A stretch of 64,000 bases of DNA from Lasioglossum baleicum (Eukaryota; Arthropoda; Insecta; Hymenoptera; Halictidae), in NCBI RefSeq assembly GCF_051020765.1, contig NC_134944.1, forward strand, positions 2,728,001 to 2,792,000, written 5' to 3'. Shown piece after piece: positions 22,701-34,500 of the stretch. Position 1 is the first letter of the stretch, and each line of letters opens with the position of its first letter. Position numbers and translations under genes: made by a program. The notes under the pieces were generated by a model. That model did no database searches and was not told the DNA's origin. It saw only the letters and a list, made by a program, of their open reading frames with translations.

Positions 22701-25177
22701 ATAGTGCTCGATTGTAATCGGAATTATCATTCCAGGCGATGTGGTGAGCGAAATCCATCAAACAATTAACGAGTGGGTCAGTCAAGTGATTCGAATTTAC
22801 AAGGAGGAAGAGTATGTCGAATTCGATTGGCTCGTGGGACCGATACCTGTCCAGTGAGTCCACTATCATTATTATCTATATAAATAAAAATCAAATGCTG
22901 TTCGTTGGTAAGCACATCACTTGCAAACAGCTGGACCGATTTGGCTAATTTTTGTTTTTTAAATGTTCGTAATATAGTCCAGTCAACGAAAAGTTGTTGA
23001 GGGAAATGGACGGAACACAATTTTTAACTTTGGGTCTTTGTTTGGACTAGTTAGGAGGTAAATATTCTAAAAGTCCCCGGTCCTAGGAGGTGAGCGGAGT
23101 GCAGGGGGAACGTAGAAGGTCCCCTTTTTCGGTTTTCCGCTTATATCTCGGAAACTATGCGTCCTAGCGATAAGACCATTCCATACAAAATTAAAGCTGT
23201 CAAAATGTGCCACAAGATTGATTCGATTCAGTTTTTCGGTATCTCGCATAGTTTCCGAGATATCCGCGCTCAAAGTTCACTAATTGTGCTGAAGAGTTCT
23301 TTTTCACAATTAGTGAACTTTGAGCGCGGATATCTCGGAAACTATGCGAGATAGCGAAAAACTGAATAGAATCAATCTTTTGGCACATTTTATCAGCTTT
23401 AATTTCGTATAGAATGGTCTTATCGCTAGGAGAGATAGTTTCTGAGATATAAGCGGAAAACGGAAAAAGGGGACCTCCTATGTGCCGCCCCCCTCTGCAC
23501 CCCGCTCACCTCCTAGGAGTAAGGACTTTTAGTATGTTTACCTCCTAACTAGTCCAAACAAAGTCCCAAAGTCAAAAATTGTGTTCTTTTAATCAATATT
23601 ATCAATATCCGCCAGTTAGTCTATTTCTATTCCAATTTATGAATTTACATTATCGACGTATTAAACTATGTGTGTACAATTTTTTTTCATATTGTCAAAA
23701 GTTGTGGCGTCATTAGTGCGGCTGCCGCCAGGGCAACCCGCCCGGAGGGACTGGTTGCGAGGGCGTGCCGAAGGCACGAGACGAACAGCTAGTTAATAAT
23801 AGATTATAGAACGGAATATTAACGTTCCATTAGATGATAGATATTTTCCAATTTTTCTAGACAGATTTTGAGAAAGTGGAATGAAATATGATTCTATTTT
23901 TAATGGGAACACTATAAGTAAATGGGATTTAGTGGGAGAATTCTATTGAATTTTGTATACTAGCCTTTTTGAAAATTTTCATAAGCAATAAATGCACAAA
24001 GATTCGCAGTCTAGTGATCATGAACACGTTGGACGTTTGTTGATATATATTTTTGAAATTTCAGGGACCGTATTGGCAAAGAGATCGTCACCAAATACTC
24101 CAGCAACTTGAAATCCTCGGGCCAATTTTTCACTGACAGCAACGGCCGGGAGATGTTGAAACGAACGAGAAATTATCGTCCAACGTGGTCCCTGAGTTTA
24201 GAGGAACCAGTGGCCGGCAACTATTATCCGGTCACCTCTAAAATAGCTCTGGAAGATAAGAACGCGTACCAAAGGCTCAGCGTGATCACGGACAGAGCCC
24301 AAGGTGGAACTAGCATGAAGGACGGAGAGATTGAATTAATGGTAAATATTGCTAGTTTAATACACGATCGATAACGCGGTTAACAACCCGTTAATTTGTT
24401 AACTTGTTGCCGTAGGTTCATAGGAGACTGTTGCATGACGACGCTTTCGGCGTGGGTGAAGCCCTTAACGAGTTGGCATTCGGCAAAGGTTTGGTAGTCA
24501 GAGGGTCTCACTACCTATTCGGTGGCAGCACGAAGAATTTGGACAAGTTTATGCTGGCTGAGAAGAATTTGCAACTGGAAACAGTGCTCCGTCCATGGAC
24601 TTTAATCACACCGTTCCCGTATGGTTCCACAATCGATGAAAGCCCGTACAAAACACCGGTAAGCATGAAGTTTTATGGTCTCGGTTAGGTCTGGGTCTTT
24701 ATATTCTCTTGTTTTCAGGTATCCGGTTTGAATAATTCTCTGCCAGAGAACGTTCACATGCTGACTTTGGAGCCTTGGGTACACAACACCGTTATACTGA
24801 GATTAGAGCACATATTCGAGAAGGGTGAATCCGAGACATACTCGAAACCTGCAGAGGTTGATCTTAACGTACGTTTATACTTGTCACAGTATTTATCTTT
24901 ATCTACTTTTAGAAGATGTACGATCTACTTTTAGAATTATCCTTGCTTTTTCTGTTATCAGTCTCTGCTCGCAAACTACACGATTTTGACGATCCGGGAA
25001 ACGTCACTGGGCGCAAACGAATATGTGGACACTGTGGAACGCATGCAATGGCACGCCGAGTCAAACGAAATTCTTGAAACACTGGAGGAAGACCTCGGCC
25101 AATCCAGTGCAATCGTTCGTCTAAATCCGATGGATATAAAAACGTTCCTGATCTCATTCAAGCCTCGCGAAGAGTAA
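16798..25177 (+). CDS. LManII: Lysosomal alpha-mannosidase (GH38)
   Basis: Seventeen exons: 16798-16893, 18328-18430, 18508-18589, 18663-18848, 18936-19141, 19268-19404, 19487-19620, 19690-19900, 20688-20884, 21001-21200, 21306-21502, 22455-22668, 22736-22853, 24065-24341, 24416-24658, 24719-24868, 24962-25177; 988 residues, close to family length. It removes alpha-linked mannose from N-glycans in the lysosome. A signal peptide (MLWLEFLLPFLFLCSYGGA) is followed by the GH38 zinc motif AHTHDDVGW (ligands His51, Asp53), the nucleophile in GWQIDPFGHS (Asp175), the second metal block MQHHDAVTGT, and the typical GAYIFRP, FFTDSNGREML, YRPTW, AGNYYPV and TDRAQGG blocks. Four introns hold inserted DNA (a foldback in intron 1, a minisatellite in intron 8, a foldback in intron 11, a Helitron with nested foldback in intron 13). 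At the 21502/22455 junction a short stretch usually conserved in the family is not found, so an exon there may be lost or unrecognised. Confidence 0.93.
17460..18293. mobile_element. Foldback MITE with ACACTCCT ends, full copy
   Basis: An 834-bp element in intron 1 of the mannosidase gene. Left end TACACTCCTCAAAAGAATTA and right end TAATTCTTTTCAGGAGTGTA are inverted repeats continuing through GGGATCACTTGTG and AACAATTTTTCGGG. TA flanks suggest a Tc1/mariner derivative. A one-ended relative lies at 46320-46528 in the collagen gene. Confidence 0.8.
19957..20660. repeat. Complex minisatellite, about 120-bp unit, five copies
   Basis: In intron 8 of the mannosidase gene. The phrase ACCGTGCCAGAATT recurs near 20090, 20214, 20333, 20448 (one change) and 20576, giving steps of about 124, 119, 115 and 128 bases. 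Each unit also has GAGTATGTTTGTACAA and CTTGGTGAATTCATGA. Sub-blocks are shuffled between units, so it is a higher-order repeat rather than a clean tandem array. Confidence 0.85.
21565..22327. mobile_element. Foldback MITE with CACTGTCCAAC ends, copy A
   Basis: A 763-bp element in intron 11 of the mannosidase gene, starting CACTGTCCAAC and ending GTTGGACAGTA. The outer arms (about 21600-21810 and 22077-22270) are near-complementary; the middle holds unpaired sequence including CGTCGACGTTTCAAA. A second copy is at 46850-47591. No clean target duplication is seen. Open frames in the arms mirror each other and are not genes. Confidence 0.8.
22875..23792 (+). mobile_element. Non-autonomous Helitron, interrupted
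   Basis: The left end is TCTATATAAATAAAAATC preceded by A, and the right end is CAGCTAG followed by T, matching the A|TC...CTRR|T insertion rule of Helitrons. Eleven bases before the CTAG is a perfect hairpin, CGTGCC-GAA-GGCACG (23764-23778). The GGCAACCCGCCCGGAGGGAC stretch before it is typical of this insect Helitron 3' end. It has no RepHel gene. A foldback MITE occupies 22975-23590 inside it, so only about 300 bp are Helitron sequence. It lies in intron 13 of the mannosidase gene. Confidence 0.8.
22975..23590. mobile_element. Foldback MITE, TAGTYCAG family, copy 2 (right end lost)
   Basis: Begins TAGTCCAGTCAACGA as in copy 1 and runs through the same alternating blocks, but stops at AATTGTGTTCTTTT, missing about 70 bp of the right terminus. 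It is nested in a Helitron, which dates it as the younger insertion. Confidence 0.8.
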
Positions 25178-25305
25178 CTAAATGTATTTTGCTATAAGTT
25201 AACACAGAAAATTTCATTTTCTTGCGAGAATACTCAATTCTCGTAATAGAATATTCCATTGAGCTATGTAGTTCAAAGTCTTGAGAAAGAACTGTATCGT
25301 TCCAT

Positions 25306-25311
25306 AATAAA
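25306..25311 (+). terminator. Candidate poly(A) signal of alpha-mannosidase
   Basis: AATAAA about 130 bases after the stop codon. Confidence 0.6.
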
Positions 25312-25566
25312 ACAGAATGTAACTCGGAAGAGTTTGCTAAAGAGATTTAGTTTTATACTGAAATGATGAGAACCGCGTGGTAAAAGTACAATGTATGTAA
25401 ATTACAACGAAAAGCAAGAGTCGGAATCACAATTGTATTTAATGTCATTTAAAAATTGTAAAAGTCGAAACGAAATAAACGACGAAATCGTCGGATCGAA
25501 GACTTTTTTAAAGAATATTCAGGATTTAATCTCACACCCTTCCCAGTTGATTTCAAATTTCCAATA

Positions 25567-26363
25567 TAGTCCAGTCAGCGAAAAGTTATAGAGGGAAATG
25601 AAGGAACACAATTCTTAACTTTGGGACTTTGTTTGGACTAGTTAGGTGAGCAGGGTGCAGGAGGGCACGCAGAAGGTCCCCTTTTTCGGTTTTCCGCTTA
25701 CATCTCGGAAACTATGCGTCCTAGCGATAAGACTATTCAATACAAAATTAAAGCTGACAAAATGTGCCACAAGATTGATTCGATTCAGTTTTTCGCTATC
25801 TCGCATAGTTTCCGAGATATCCGCGTTCAAAGTATATTAATTGTGCTGAAGAGTTCTTTTTCACAATTAGTGAACTTTGAGCGTAGATATCTCGGAAAAT
25901 ATGCGAGATAGTGAAAAACTGAATCGAATCAATCTTGTGGCACATTTTATCAGCTTTAATTTTGTATGGTATGGTCTTATCGCTAGGACGCATAGTTTCC
26001 GAGATATCCGCGCTCAAATTTCACTAATCGTGCTGAAGAGTTAGTGAACTTTGAGCGCAGATACCTCGGAAACTATGCGAGATAGCGAAAAACTGAATCC
26101 AATCAATCTTGTAGCACATTTTATCAGCTTTAATTTTGTATAGAATGGTCTTATCGCTAGGAGACATAGTTTCCGAGATATAAGCGGAAAACCGAAAAAG
26201 GGGACCTTCTGCGTGACCCCTGCACCCCGCTCACCCCCCAGGAGTAGGGACTTTTAGTACGTTTACCTCCTAACTAGTCCAAACAAAGTCCCAAAGTTAA
26301 AAATTGTGTTCCTTCCACTTCCCTCTACGCGGCCCCCCTTATGAGGATTCATTGACTGGACTA
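25567..26363. mobile_element. Foldback MITE, TAGTYCAG family, copy 3
   Basis: A 797-bp copy with both ends (TAGTCCAGTCAGCGA and TCATTGACTGGACTA), in the gap between the mannosidase gene and the next gene. It contains an extra repetition of the GATATCCGCGCTCAAA block compared with copy 2. Apart from it, 25178-26686 holds only the mannosidase 3' UTR and the promoter of the downstream gene. Confidence 0.85.
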
Positions 26364-26686
26364 ATAATGAATTGGAACATTTGTATATTGCTATACTATA
26401 TGTATAATTGAACGTCAATCTGGTTGACAGTCCAGAAGACCGCTAACCTTTCAAAATGTAAAATTTTCTTGAAATTCATCTACAAATCTCCTCAACGTTT
26501 CGTGACAGTGTTGCAGAAATGTTGAGATGACATCTCTGAATAATAAATCTGTTATCTCGCCGACACGAAGCCGCACAGAAGAATCTATATACGCAGCAGT
26601 ATCCAATTAACACCTCGTCAAGGTAAATATTTTTCCGAGTAACATAAACATTCATAATTACTATTAATGCATCCTGTGCATCGCAG

Positions 26687-29600
26687 ATGTCCGACGATGA
26701 GGTTTGGGTGCAAACCCAAATCACAGTGACTCCGCAGGACGATGCAATTATCCGTGAGATTTCGAAGACAGCGATACTGTCGTCAACACCGGAAGTGCCA
26801 TTGCTCCTCGACAGGGTCTTGTACAGGCGAGGCACCAGTCATATGCACTTTGTAACAGACGTGGAACTAACACCCTCGGGAACGCGGCCAATAAGTCTAG
26901 AGTCCTACATTCCCAAACTGGACACAGAGATGCAAACATACTTGCAGGGAGTACCGGAAGTTCATATCTCCAACGAGTACAGAGACGAAGCCACGCAAAC
27001 GCTGTACATGGCATCGCCGTGCCCACCATTAGCGTACTACAAGGACATCATGAGTACGTTCTACGTATAATAATTAGACTGCGGATCTTTATGCAAAATA
27101 AAAACTTCATACCTACATTACGACAAGCCGGGGTGAAATAAATATTTAATTTCTTGTTAAATATGTTTAATAGGTTAAAACTAATATAGCAGTATATTTA
27201 AATTCTTCAAATTTTTTTACTGTCAGAAATTAGACCTACTCATTTTTATCATAAATGCATAAAATCCGCAGTCTAATAATAATATCATACCTTCGGAATT
27301 GATCAATGAAAAGATTTATTTTATTCTTTAACGGGGTAGTCCCATAAGTTGGGGCTCTTCGGTAGCCAAAACATACGCGTGGAGAACCACGCGCGACAGA
27401 AGTGAAACTTCTTGCTTATTGGGCGTAGATACAGATTTCAATAAAAATTGATGAAATCCCAACAAAAACATTCTGTAAACAGGAGCCAAGTTCTTATGGC
27501 CGTAAAAAGTTGTGAGATCAAACAAAATACGGCCAAGTTCGTTAGCTTAGAAATACCTCTTGCAATACTGAACAAAGCGTTTGTAAAAATTAGTTTAAAA
27601 GAACACTATTTAATTTTTAAAGAGTTACATGGAGGGCTAACTTATTCAAACTTGGCCGTTAGTTTTTAAACGAATGGCCATAAAAGGTGTTAAGTAGCGG
27701 CCAAGTTTGAATAATTCAGCCCTCCATGTAACTCTTGAAAAATTAAATAGCGTTCTTTTAAACTAATTTTTACAAACACTTTTTTCAGTATTGCAAGAGG
27801 TATTTCTAAGCTAACGAACTTGGCCATATTTTGTTTGATCTCACAACCTTTTACGGCCATAAGAACTTGGCTCCTGTTTACAGAATGTTTTTGTTGGTTA
27901 AAATTACTAAACATTTAACAAATATCTACAGCGTCGATGCAAGAGACATCGATGCCGATGCTGAAGGCAACTATGGCAGCGGAGACTGTAATCAGCTTCC
28001 CCCCCGACACACCACAAGACACTGTAGTAGAAGAACTATCAACGAAGGTGGGAGACCGAGACATCAGAGAATTAACCACCTATTTTACCGAGAAGGAACA
28101 AGCAAGCATGTTGGCACCAGACATTATGAATTTCGTTTTGGAGCGAGCACTATGGATAATCGATCCAAAAATCGATAAAAAGATAAAACTTGCCGACAAA
28201 GAAGTACAAACATCGATCAAAGTTAACAACGTCACGAACATGGCCATCATCGACAATGAAACGCAAACCGATCTGACTTGCGAGCCGAAAGATTCGAATA
28301 GTATGCTTTTGTCGAACTATCTCGAAGCGAAAAATATGGTTTCCGATTATTTGGAAAACTGGCTGTCGGAAGGGATCGAAGCCATAGCAGTTGTAGACGA
28401 GATAATTCATGAAATCGTTGATAAATGTACGGAGAGACTGAAATCTCCTATGAAGGATCAAACTATGCAAACTATAGTGACTTATAGATTGAGTGGAGAA
28501 AAGGAGCAGGATATTTTGAGAAAATTGAGGAACGGGATTGTTGTTGATCCTATGGAGGCATCGTTTGTTGTCGAGCCATTGATCGACGATTTATTAGAAT
28601 CGGTCTGTCGTATTGTTTCTAACAATGCACCGAAGGCGGTGAAATGCATTTTGCATTTTGTCCTGCGGAGAACGATGACCATAATCGATAAGCTCGAAGA
28701 ACTTCAACTCGAATCGCAACGTTAGTACTTATTTCTGCTTTTCAGGTATTAAGCATTTGTATTAATAATTTTTGTTGAACAGCGAAGCCATTGGACGACG
28801 TGCTAGCAAAAAGAAGACAGAAAATCCTCGACTCCATGCCTAAAACGGAAACGGAAACGGTTTACACTCAAACGACCATTGGCGGAGTCTCCGAGGTTCA
28901 GAAAATCAAGGACAAAGAGGTCGTGTGCTCCATTTGCAGACGACCATCGGTCTGCCAATATTGTGCAGTCGAACAAGACGATGCTCCTTGGGAACAGCCG
29001 AAGATGCTTCGTACGCAGGACATACTACTCGCGTACAAACCCTGTTACATTGTCACTACGCTTTCGGAGAGAGAGATGAATGTAAAACCACCCCCTCCAC
29101 CTGTCAAGAAAATTTTCCAACCGGTGAAATCGATGCTGAGCAGTTCGGAATACTCTTCGAGACCCTCTGGGGACACTATGGACGTGCTACCGGAACCTGA
29201 GATCATGCCACAAGGTAGAAACCGAATGGGATGATACTATTTAAGAAAATACATATTAAGATCACTAGAAATCTGTACGAAATTTCTTTCAGAATCTGTT
29301 AACGAGTGGTCCTACGTTATCGATGCCACCGTGATGAAACCAGTATCGATTGGAGGTAAAAGTTGAATTTGTTGTATCAATTCGAATCTAGATAACCAAG
29401 TGAATCTAATTATAATTTACAGAGACCCGTAGCAGCGCGAGTAGAACGACAAGTTCATTAGATAAAGCAAAGTCTCGATCATACGATCAGTATACATGCG
29501 GCGCTCCAAAATCCGTATCTTCAGAAACAGCGAACGCTTTGAAGATACTGAAGAACACATTCTGCAGTCAAGAGAACTGCGTGACTTCCTCGCTCGAGGA

Positions 29601-29862
29601 TCTCGCCGATCGTTGTCTGATTAAGAACAGGAGAATTCCGTGCGTGCAATCGCCGTGCGTTGCATGCATCAACAGAAGCAGCAGCAGCTTTAGCAGCGTG
29701 AACAACTGCTGCATTGAACAGTCTTGCAAACCTGTTTCGAGATTACGCTTACCTACGACGAACACCTACAAACAGAATGGTTCACAGAATCATACGAAGT
29801 CGAATGACAACTTCAAAATCATTCCTATATGTCTCTCGCAGATTTCAAACTCTCACGGATGA
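26687..29862 (+). CDS. Unrecognised protein with repeated xQT motifs and a CxxC-x5-CxxC knuckle
   Basis: Five exons: 26687-27053, 27932-28720, 28783-29214, 29293-29355, 29423-29862; 696 residues, all GT-AG. I do not recognise the family. The start ATG follows an acceptor-like CAG, so a 5' UTR exon probably precedes it. Visible features: VQT at 8-10, EMQT at 81-84, TQT at 103-105 and 233-235, DKEVQT at 211-216, TMQT at 300-303 and YTQT at 413-416; a mostly helical middle (about 150-380); a four-Cys knuckle C434, C437, C443, C446; a Pro-rich PPPPPVKK stretch after it; and a Ser/Cys/Asn-rich C-terminal exon. There is no signal peptide or membrane segment. The TQT-type motifs resemble dynein light chain LC8 docking sites (inference). 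Exon lengths, splice sites and codon use support a real gene. Intron 1 holds two inserted elements. Confidence 0.8.
27075..27275. mobile_element. Short MITE, AGACTGCGGAT family
   Basis: A 201-bp copy, starting TAGACTGCGGATCTTTATGC and ending GCATAAAATCCGCAGTCTA, in intron 1 of the unrecognised gene. It is flanked by TA. Confidence 0.8.
27329..27458. other. Possible piggyBac-like MITE fragment
   Basis: TTAACGGGGTAGTCCCATAAG at the left resembles the terminus of the element at 5016, and a small hairpin CGCGTGG-AGAA-CCACGCG follows. No matching right end is visible before or after the adjacent palindrome. Confidence 0.35.
27459..27897. mobile_element. 437-bp near-perfect foldback element
   Basis: Left end CCAACAAAAACATTCTGTAA and its complement at the right, with arms of about 200 bp that differ at only a few positions. 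The two arms meet near 27680. It lies in intron 1 of the unrecognised gene. It has no coding capacity; open frames on opposite strands of the two arms read almost the same, which only reflects the palindrome. Confidence 0.85.
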
Positions 29863-30116
29863 CTCAAATCAATTATTTTAATGATATGAATGAAAAATGA
29901 TATTTTTAAATTCTTCTAATGTCTTCAGTTTTGTATTTCAACAAGAATCACTATATGTAAGAGATGTTGGCGCAGCAGGCGAACGTACTAATAGCTAAAA
30001 TAAGATGAACGCATCTTCACATTTATTATCACATGTATATTTAGAAAACAGTCGATACACATCACAATGTAAACAGGACTTTCACTGTTCGTATCGAAGT
30101 TGCAAAAGTGTTTATA

Positions 30117-30122
30117 AATAAA
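30117..30122 (+). terminator. Candidate poly(A) signal of the unrecognised gene
   Basis: AATAAA about 255 bases after the stop codon. Confidence 0.5.
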
Positions 30123-30572
30123 GTAACATTGTACAGTTAATTATCATTAATCGTCTAAATTCTACGTGTCTCGAAGTAAGTTACAATAGCGTTAAAATAA
30201 AGGACGAACGTTGCAATAAATTATTCGAATTCCCGTTGATTTTAATATTCAGCGTTCGAGCCATTGTGAATAGCACAGCGTTCACGCACATAGAACCCGA
30301 ACGCATAGCAAATAATTTATTGGCAGTGCTGTGACATTGCTGACGTCAAGCTACCATGACCTACATTGATTCTACTTAAACGTGCGACGCATGATTTGGC
30401 ACAAAATCAAGAAATGCGAATATAAGAGTATTCATTTTCACAAGTATCTGTAATATTATCGCTTCCAAATATCCTAATAATATTTGTAGATGGTTTCGAG
30501 CTTGCCAACGAAATGCCAGAGCATTTTAATCGTTCATTTATTCCCCTTTTTGTTATTCGTAACAATGTTTGG

Positions 30573-30599
30573 ATATATATATATATACATATATATATA
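30573..30599. repeat. (AT)n microsatellite
   Basis: About 27 bases of alternating A and T with one C interruption. Confidence 0.8.
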
Positions 30600-31572
30600 C
30601 TTTTTATTACAGTTCAACAATTTGCTCATTTACAGAAAATGATTTTTTGATATTCGTGACACTCTAACTAAGAAATTCTCCATCGACTGTTGAAATTAAT
30701 TACTTATCAGTACTGCAATCCTCTTTTTACAGGATAACGATGCAATCGTCGATCCACGAACGCTTATATACATTGCAAGATATAATGAGAATATCAAACA
30801 TTAGCAAAAATGTTCCTGAATCGCTGTTATTGCGTTGTATTTGTGGTTGAAAATGTAAAAGTACAAAACCGTGTAAAAGCGTTCTCAAAAATAAATATCG
30901 TATTCACGGTACATGTTTTGAAAATTCCACGTGGTAATGTGGAAAAACCTTCATTGAACACCTGGATATACAGTTGTAAAAATTCGCATACTCTTGCTCA
31001 AGTACGACTCCAAACATTATAGCCTATTTTGTCTTTAACAACATCCTAGTTGAGGCATGAGCTCCATTGAAGTCGAGCCTTAGGACATTTTAAACAAAGA
31101 GAGCTAGATAGACAATCTTTGGTCACTGTCAACACATCGAACTGGCAAGATTTCTTTTTCCTCATCATTTTCCCCGAAGCGTTGCCCTCGGGGGCAATCC
31201 GAAGCGCTCCGGGGCAAAATGCGTTGCACATGCCTGCCCTAGTTAGCTCCTATATTATTTTTTTCAACGTTCCTTAACTGTATTCTACAAAAGATTGACT
31301 TTCGTACGTGTCCGAGACACTCGAGGCATTAAACAAACTTTAAGATCAACGAATGTATGAAAATTAATATCGTATAATTGACTCAAAAAGAGCTTACCAG
31401 TAATGTGTGTGCGACTTATAAAACTGATCTCGTTCGTTTTTCACGTAGCGGCAAAGAAGTAGAAAATATTCGTCGACGGTCTTCAAAAAATGCTGCTGTG
31501 TTTAAGTAGTAGGTTCACAATTCAATGTCCATTACACTTCCTTCGGTTTTTCTTTTAAATTAGTTATTAAAA

Positions 31573-34500
31573 CTAAAGCCGTTCGTTTTCACTCTCGTCC
31601 TCCGTCGCCGCTTCCTTTATAGGAATCTCAGTCATCTGTTTCTCCTCGTCGGAGCTGATCACTGTTTTGGGGTCGTTTGTATCGTTCCATGACTGTATCT
31701 CGGCCGAACCAAACAGCCAGAACAATATCGTCGCTGATGTGAATACTGCTGCCGAGATCCAGAACATGACACGCCATTCCTCCACTCCGTTCTGCAACAA
31801 ATAAAAATTTACAGTCTCCGGAACAATGCATATAACTGCATTTTAACATTATGTGTGAATGAAAATACAACTCGTACCCTTTCGTTCGTCAGCGCTCCAA
31901 TAATTGGTGGAATAATAAATCCAGGGAAGCTGCCAAATGTGTTCATAATTCCATACAACGAACCAGCAAAGTTCGGAGCAAGATCTTGATGGTTCTGCAG
32001 ACTAGTCTGACAGGCGGCACCATTGAACGACAACGCTACTATCAGCATAACTATTGCTGTGACTGCGTCGCAGCCAGCATAGGTCATCGCAATTAAAGCA
32101 ATCGCTGGACCCATGTGAGCTGTTACAAAATATAATCGTTTATACAACGCTTGTTTTCATTTGTCTTATCAGTCTAATTCTTAACGAAACTTCCTTACAG
32201 AAAATCATAAATATCTTTCGGAGCCATCCTAAAGATAACATCTTCTTTCTTCGCAAATAATCCCCAGCTGCAGCGAACAATACTCCGGCACCGAGTCTAG
32301 CTATGTATGGTAATCCTGTAAGAGTTCCTCCCTAAATAACATACGATCAATATTACAGTTTTCGTTTATCGAACAGTTGTTCAAATTTTTAATAAATAGA
32401 GTCGTACTGATTTCATGTTGAAACCGAGAACTTCCAGTGTGTATTTGGGCCCGTTGGTTGCTATGAAATAAATTCCCCACATGTTGGCGAAGTGGGCCCA
32501 CAGTAGGACCAGGAAAGGCGGGGAAGACAGAGCAGCTACTACTGGCAATTTTGTCTGCAATGTTGTAATGTTTGAAAAATTAATAAGACAAATGTGTTAT
32601 TTAATCATTACAGTGTTTACTTGCCTTCTGCTTAGACACAGTTGTGCCTATTTGCTCTTTAATGTAAATTCTTTCCTTTTCTGTAATTCCTGGATGAAGA
32701 TCCGGTGTGTCGTAGATTAGCAGAACCCATAAAGCATAGAAAACAAGTATGAGACCACTTGTGACGTAGTATGCTGCTTTCCAACCGAGTGCACTGATTA
32801 TTTGACCGCATATAGCGAATGTCACCACAGTTCCGAATGGGCCACCTGGAAACCATGTCGAGTTAGTTATTGAAGATACAGCCAATTTCATGATTTAAGA
32901 CAGAATACTCGGTCTGTTTTACCTTGCATTGTCCACACGAACATGCCCTTCTCGCTTGGAGGTACCCATCTTGCGATCATGGCATGAAGGGCAGGGTAAA
33001 CAGCTCCCTGAAAATATACTTCGTTTTGGTAAAAACATTTCCTGCTACATCGCCATGCACACCTTATTCGTAAATAAAACTAGTATGTTCAATGTCTTTA
33101 GAATAAGAATGACGAGAAGTGTATAATAATTTGTTAATGCGAATTAGAAGTGACATGCATCACTTTTACCCATTTCTTATTAGCCCCTTAGTATACGCTA
33201 ACGATCAGAGTTAATGGACCCCTAAATCTTATGAGCCGATGGAGAGCATAGTCCAATTTTTTTTCTCGAAGTTATAGCATTTTAAATATCAACAATTTTG
33301 CATCCGAGGTCCCTCAATTTTGATCGCTACTGTATGTGTGCATCGAATGAACCTCTAATGGGTAAGATTATGTATTTGCAATGCATAAGTGCGCATAATA
33401 GACTATAATTAGACTACAGAATTGTATACTTATTTACATTTCTATCAGCAACCACTTTGAAACGTACTCAACAGATTCTAATTTCTTTTTCTTTTAGAGA
33501 TAATACACTAAATTCTCTGAAAGATTTTGATTCTCTTGCAGTTTAATTATAAGTTCGTCTCAACATACATAATGTTGAGAATAAAATGAGGTCTTAGGAA
33601 ACAGTATATAAAAAAATTTGTGGTGGAAAACTTACTCCGAAGAAGCCCATCAGAAAACGGAGTACAAACACAAAACCATAATGAAGACCAGAAGCCCAAG
33701 GCATCAAAAGGTTTAATGCGGCGGGTATTAGTGTTGCAAATCTATATTAGCATATAGTTGAACAATTGATAAACGTGTGGCATGTGTAATCAAAGTGATA
33801 ATTAAGGAATGTTATACTAACGCAACCACTTTCGAACCACCATATTTCTCAGCTAGAAGACCAGCCGGAATACTTCCTGGAAGCACTCCGTAAAAATATC
33901 CAGAGAGCAATAGACCTTGTATATGTTGGTTCCATTCGTATCTTTGACCGTACTGAAATAAACATAAAAGAAATCATTTTTACAATTATTGTACGTTCTC
34001 TGAAAATAATTTTAGAAATCAATTACTTACGTTTTTCAGTTCTACAGTCTGGTTAGTGGCATTAGTTAACGAGATAGCAGAACACGCTAGACCAGCTCCT
34101 CCATCCTTTTGAGTTGTGTTCACCATGGCAACAATAGTAATTGATAAATTTGTGCGTATCATGTATGAGAACATACATGCTAGGAACATCATAGCCCCCA
34201 GGATTCCTCTTTTAGGAACTTTTTCTGCAATACATGCGTACACGTGTATGAATGTTAACGAGAATCATTGAAATATTAATTATTCATCAGTAGACTGTGG
34301 ATTTTTATGCATTTATGGATAAATCTGCTAGGTAAATTATGAAACGGTAAAAGATTTAAAAAATCTAAGAATCTAATTAGGTTGTTTGCAACATGTTGAA
34401 ATTATTCAGGGATCAAATCAATTTCTTCCCACAATTGATGTAGAATATTTTTATTTTGATTTATCAATTTTTCTTCTCTTTTTTTATCTGCCTTGTAAAT

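Larger units (their letters stand above)
29863..31572. other. Convergent intergenic region
   Basis: Lies between the 3' ends of the unrecognised gene and the transporter gene. It holds their 3' UTRs and an (AT)n microsatellite near 30573-30599. No other gene is visible. Confidence 0.6.

Noticed and set aside
23067..26017. Several frames on both strands reading KMCHKIDSIQFF-type phrases
   Set aside because: They come from the arms of the TAGTYCAG foldback elements; the same phrase on both strands reflects the inverted arms.
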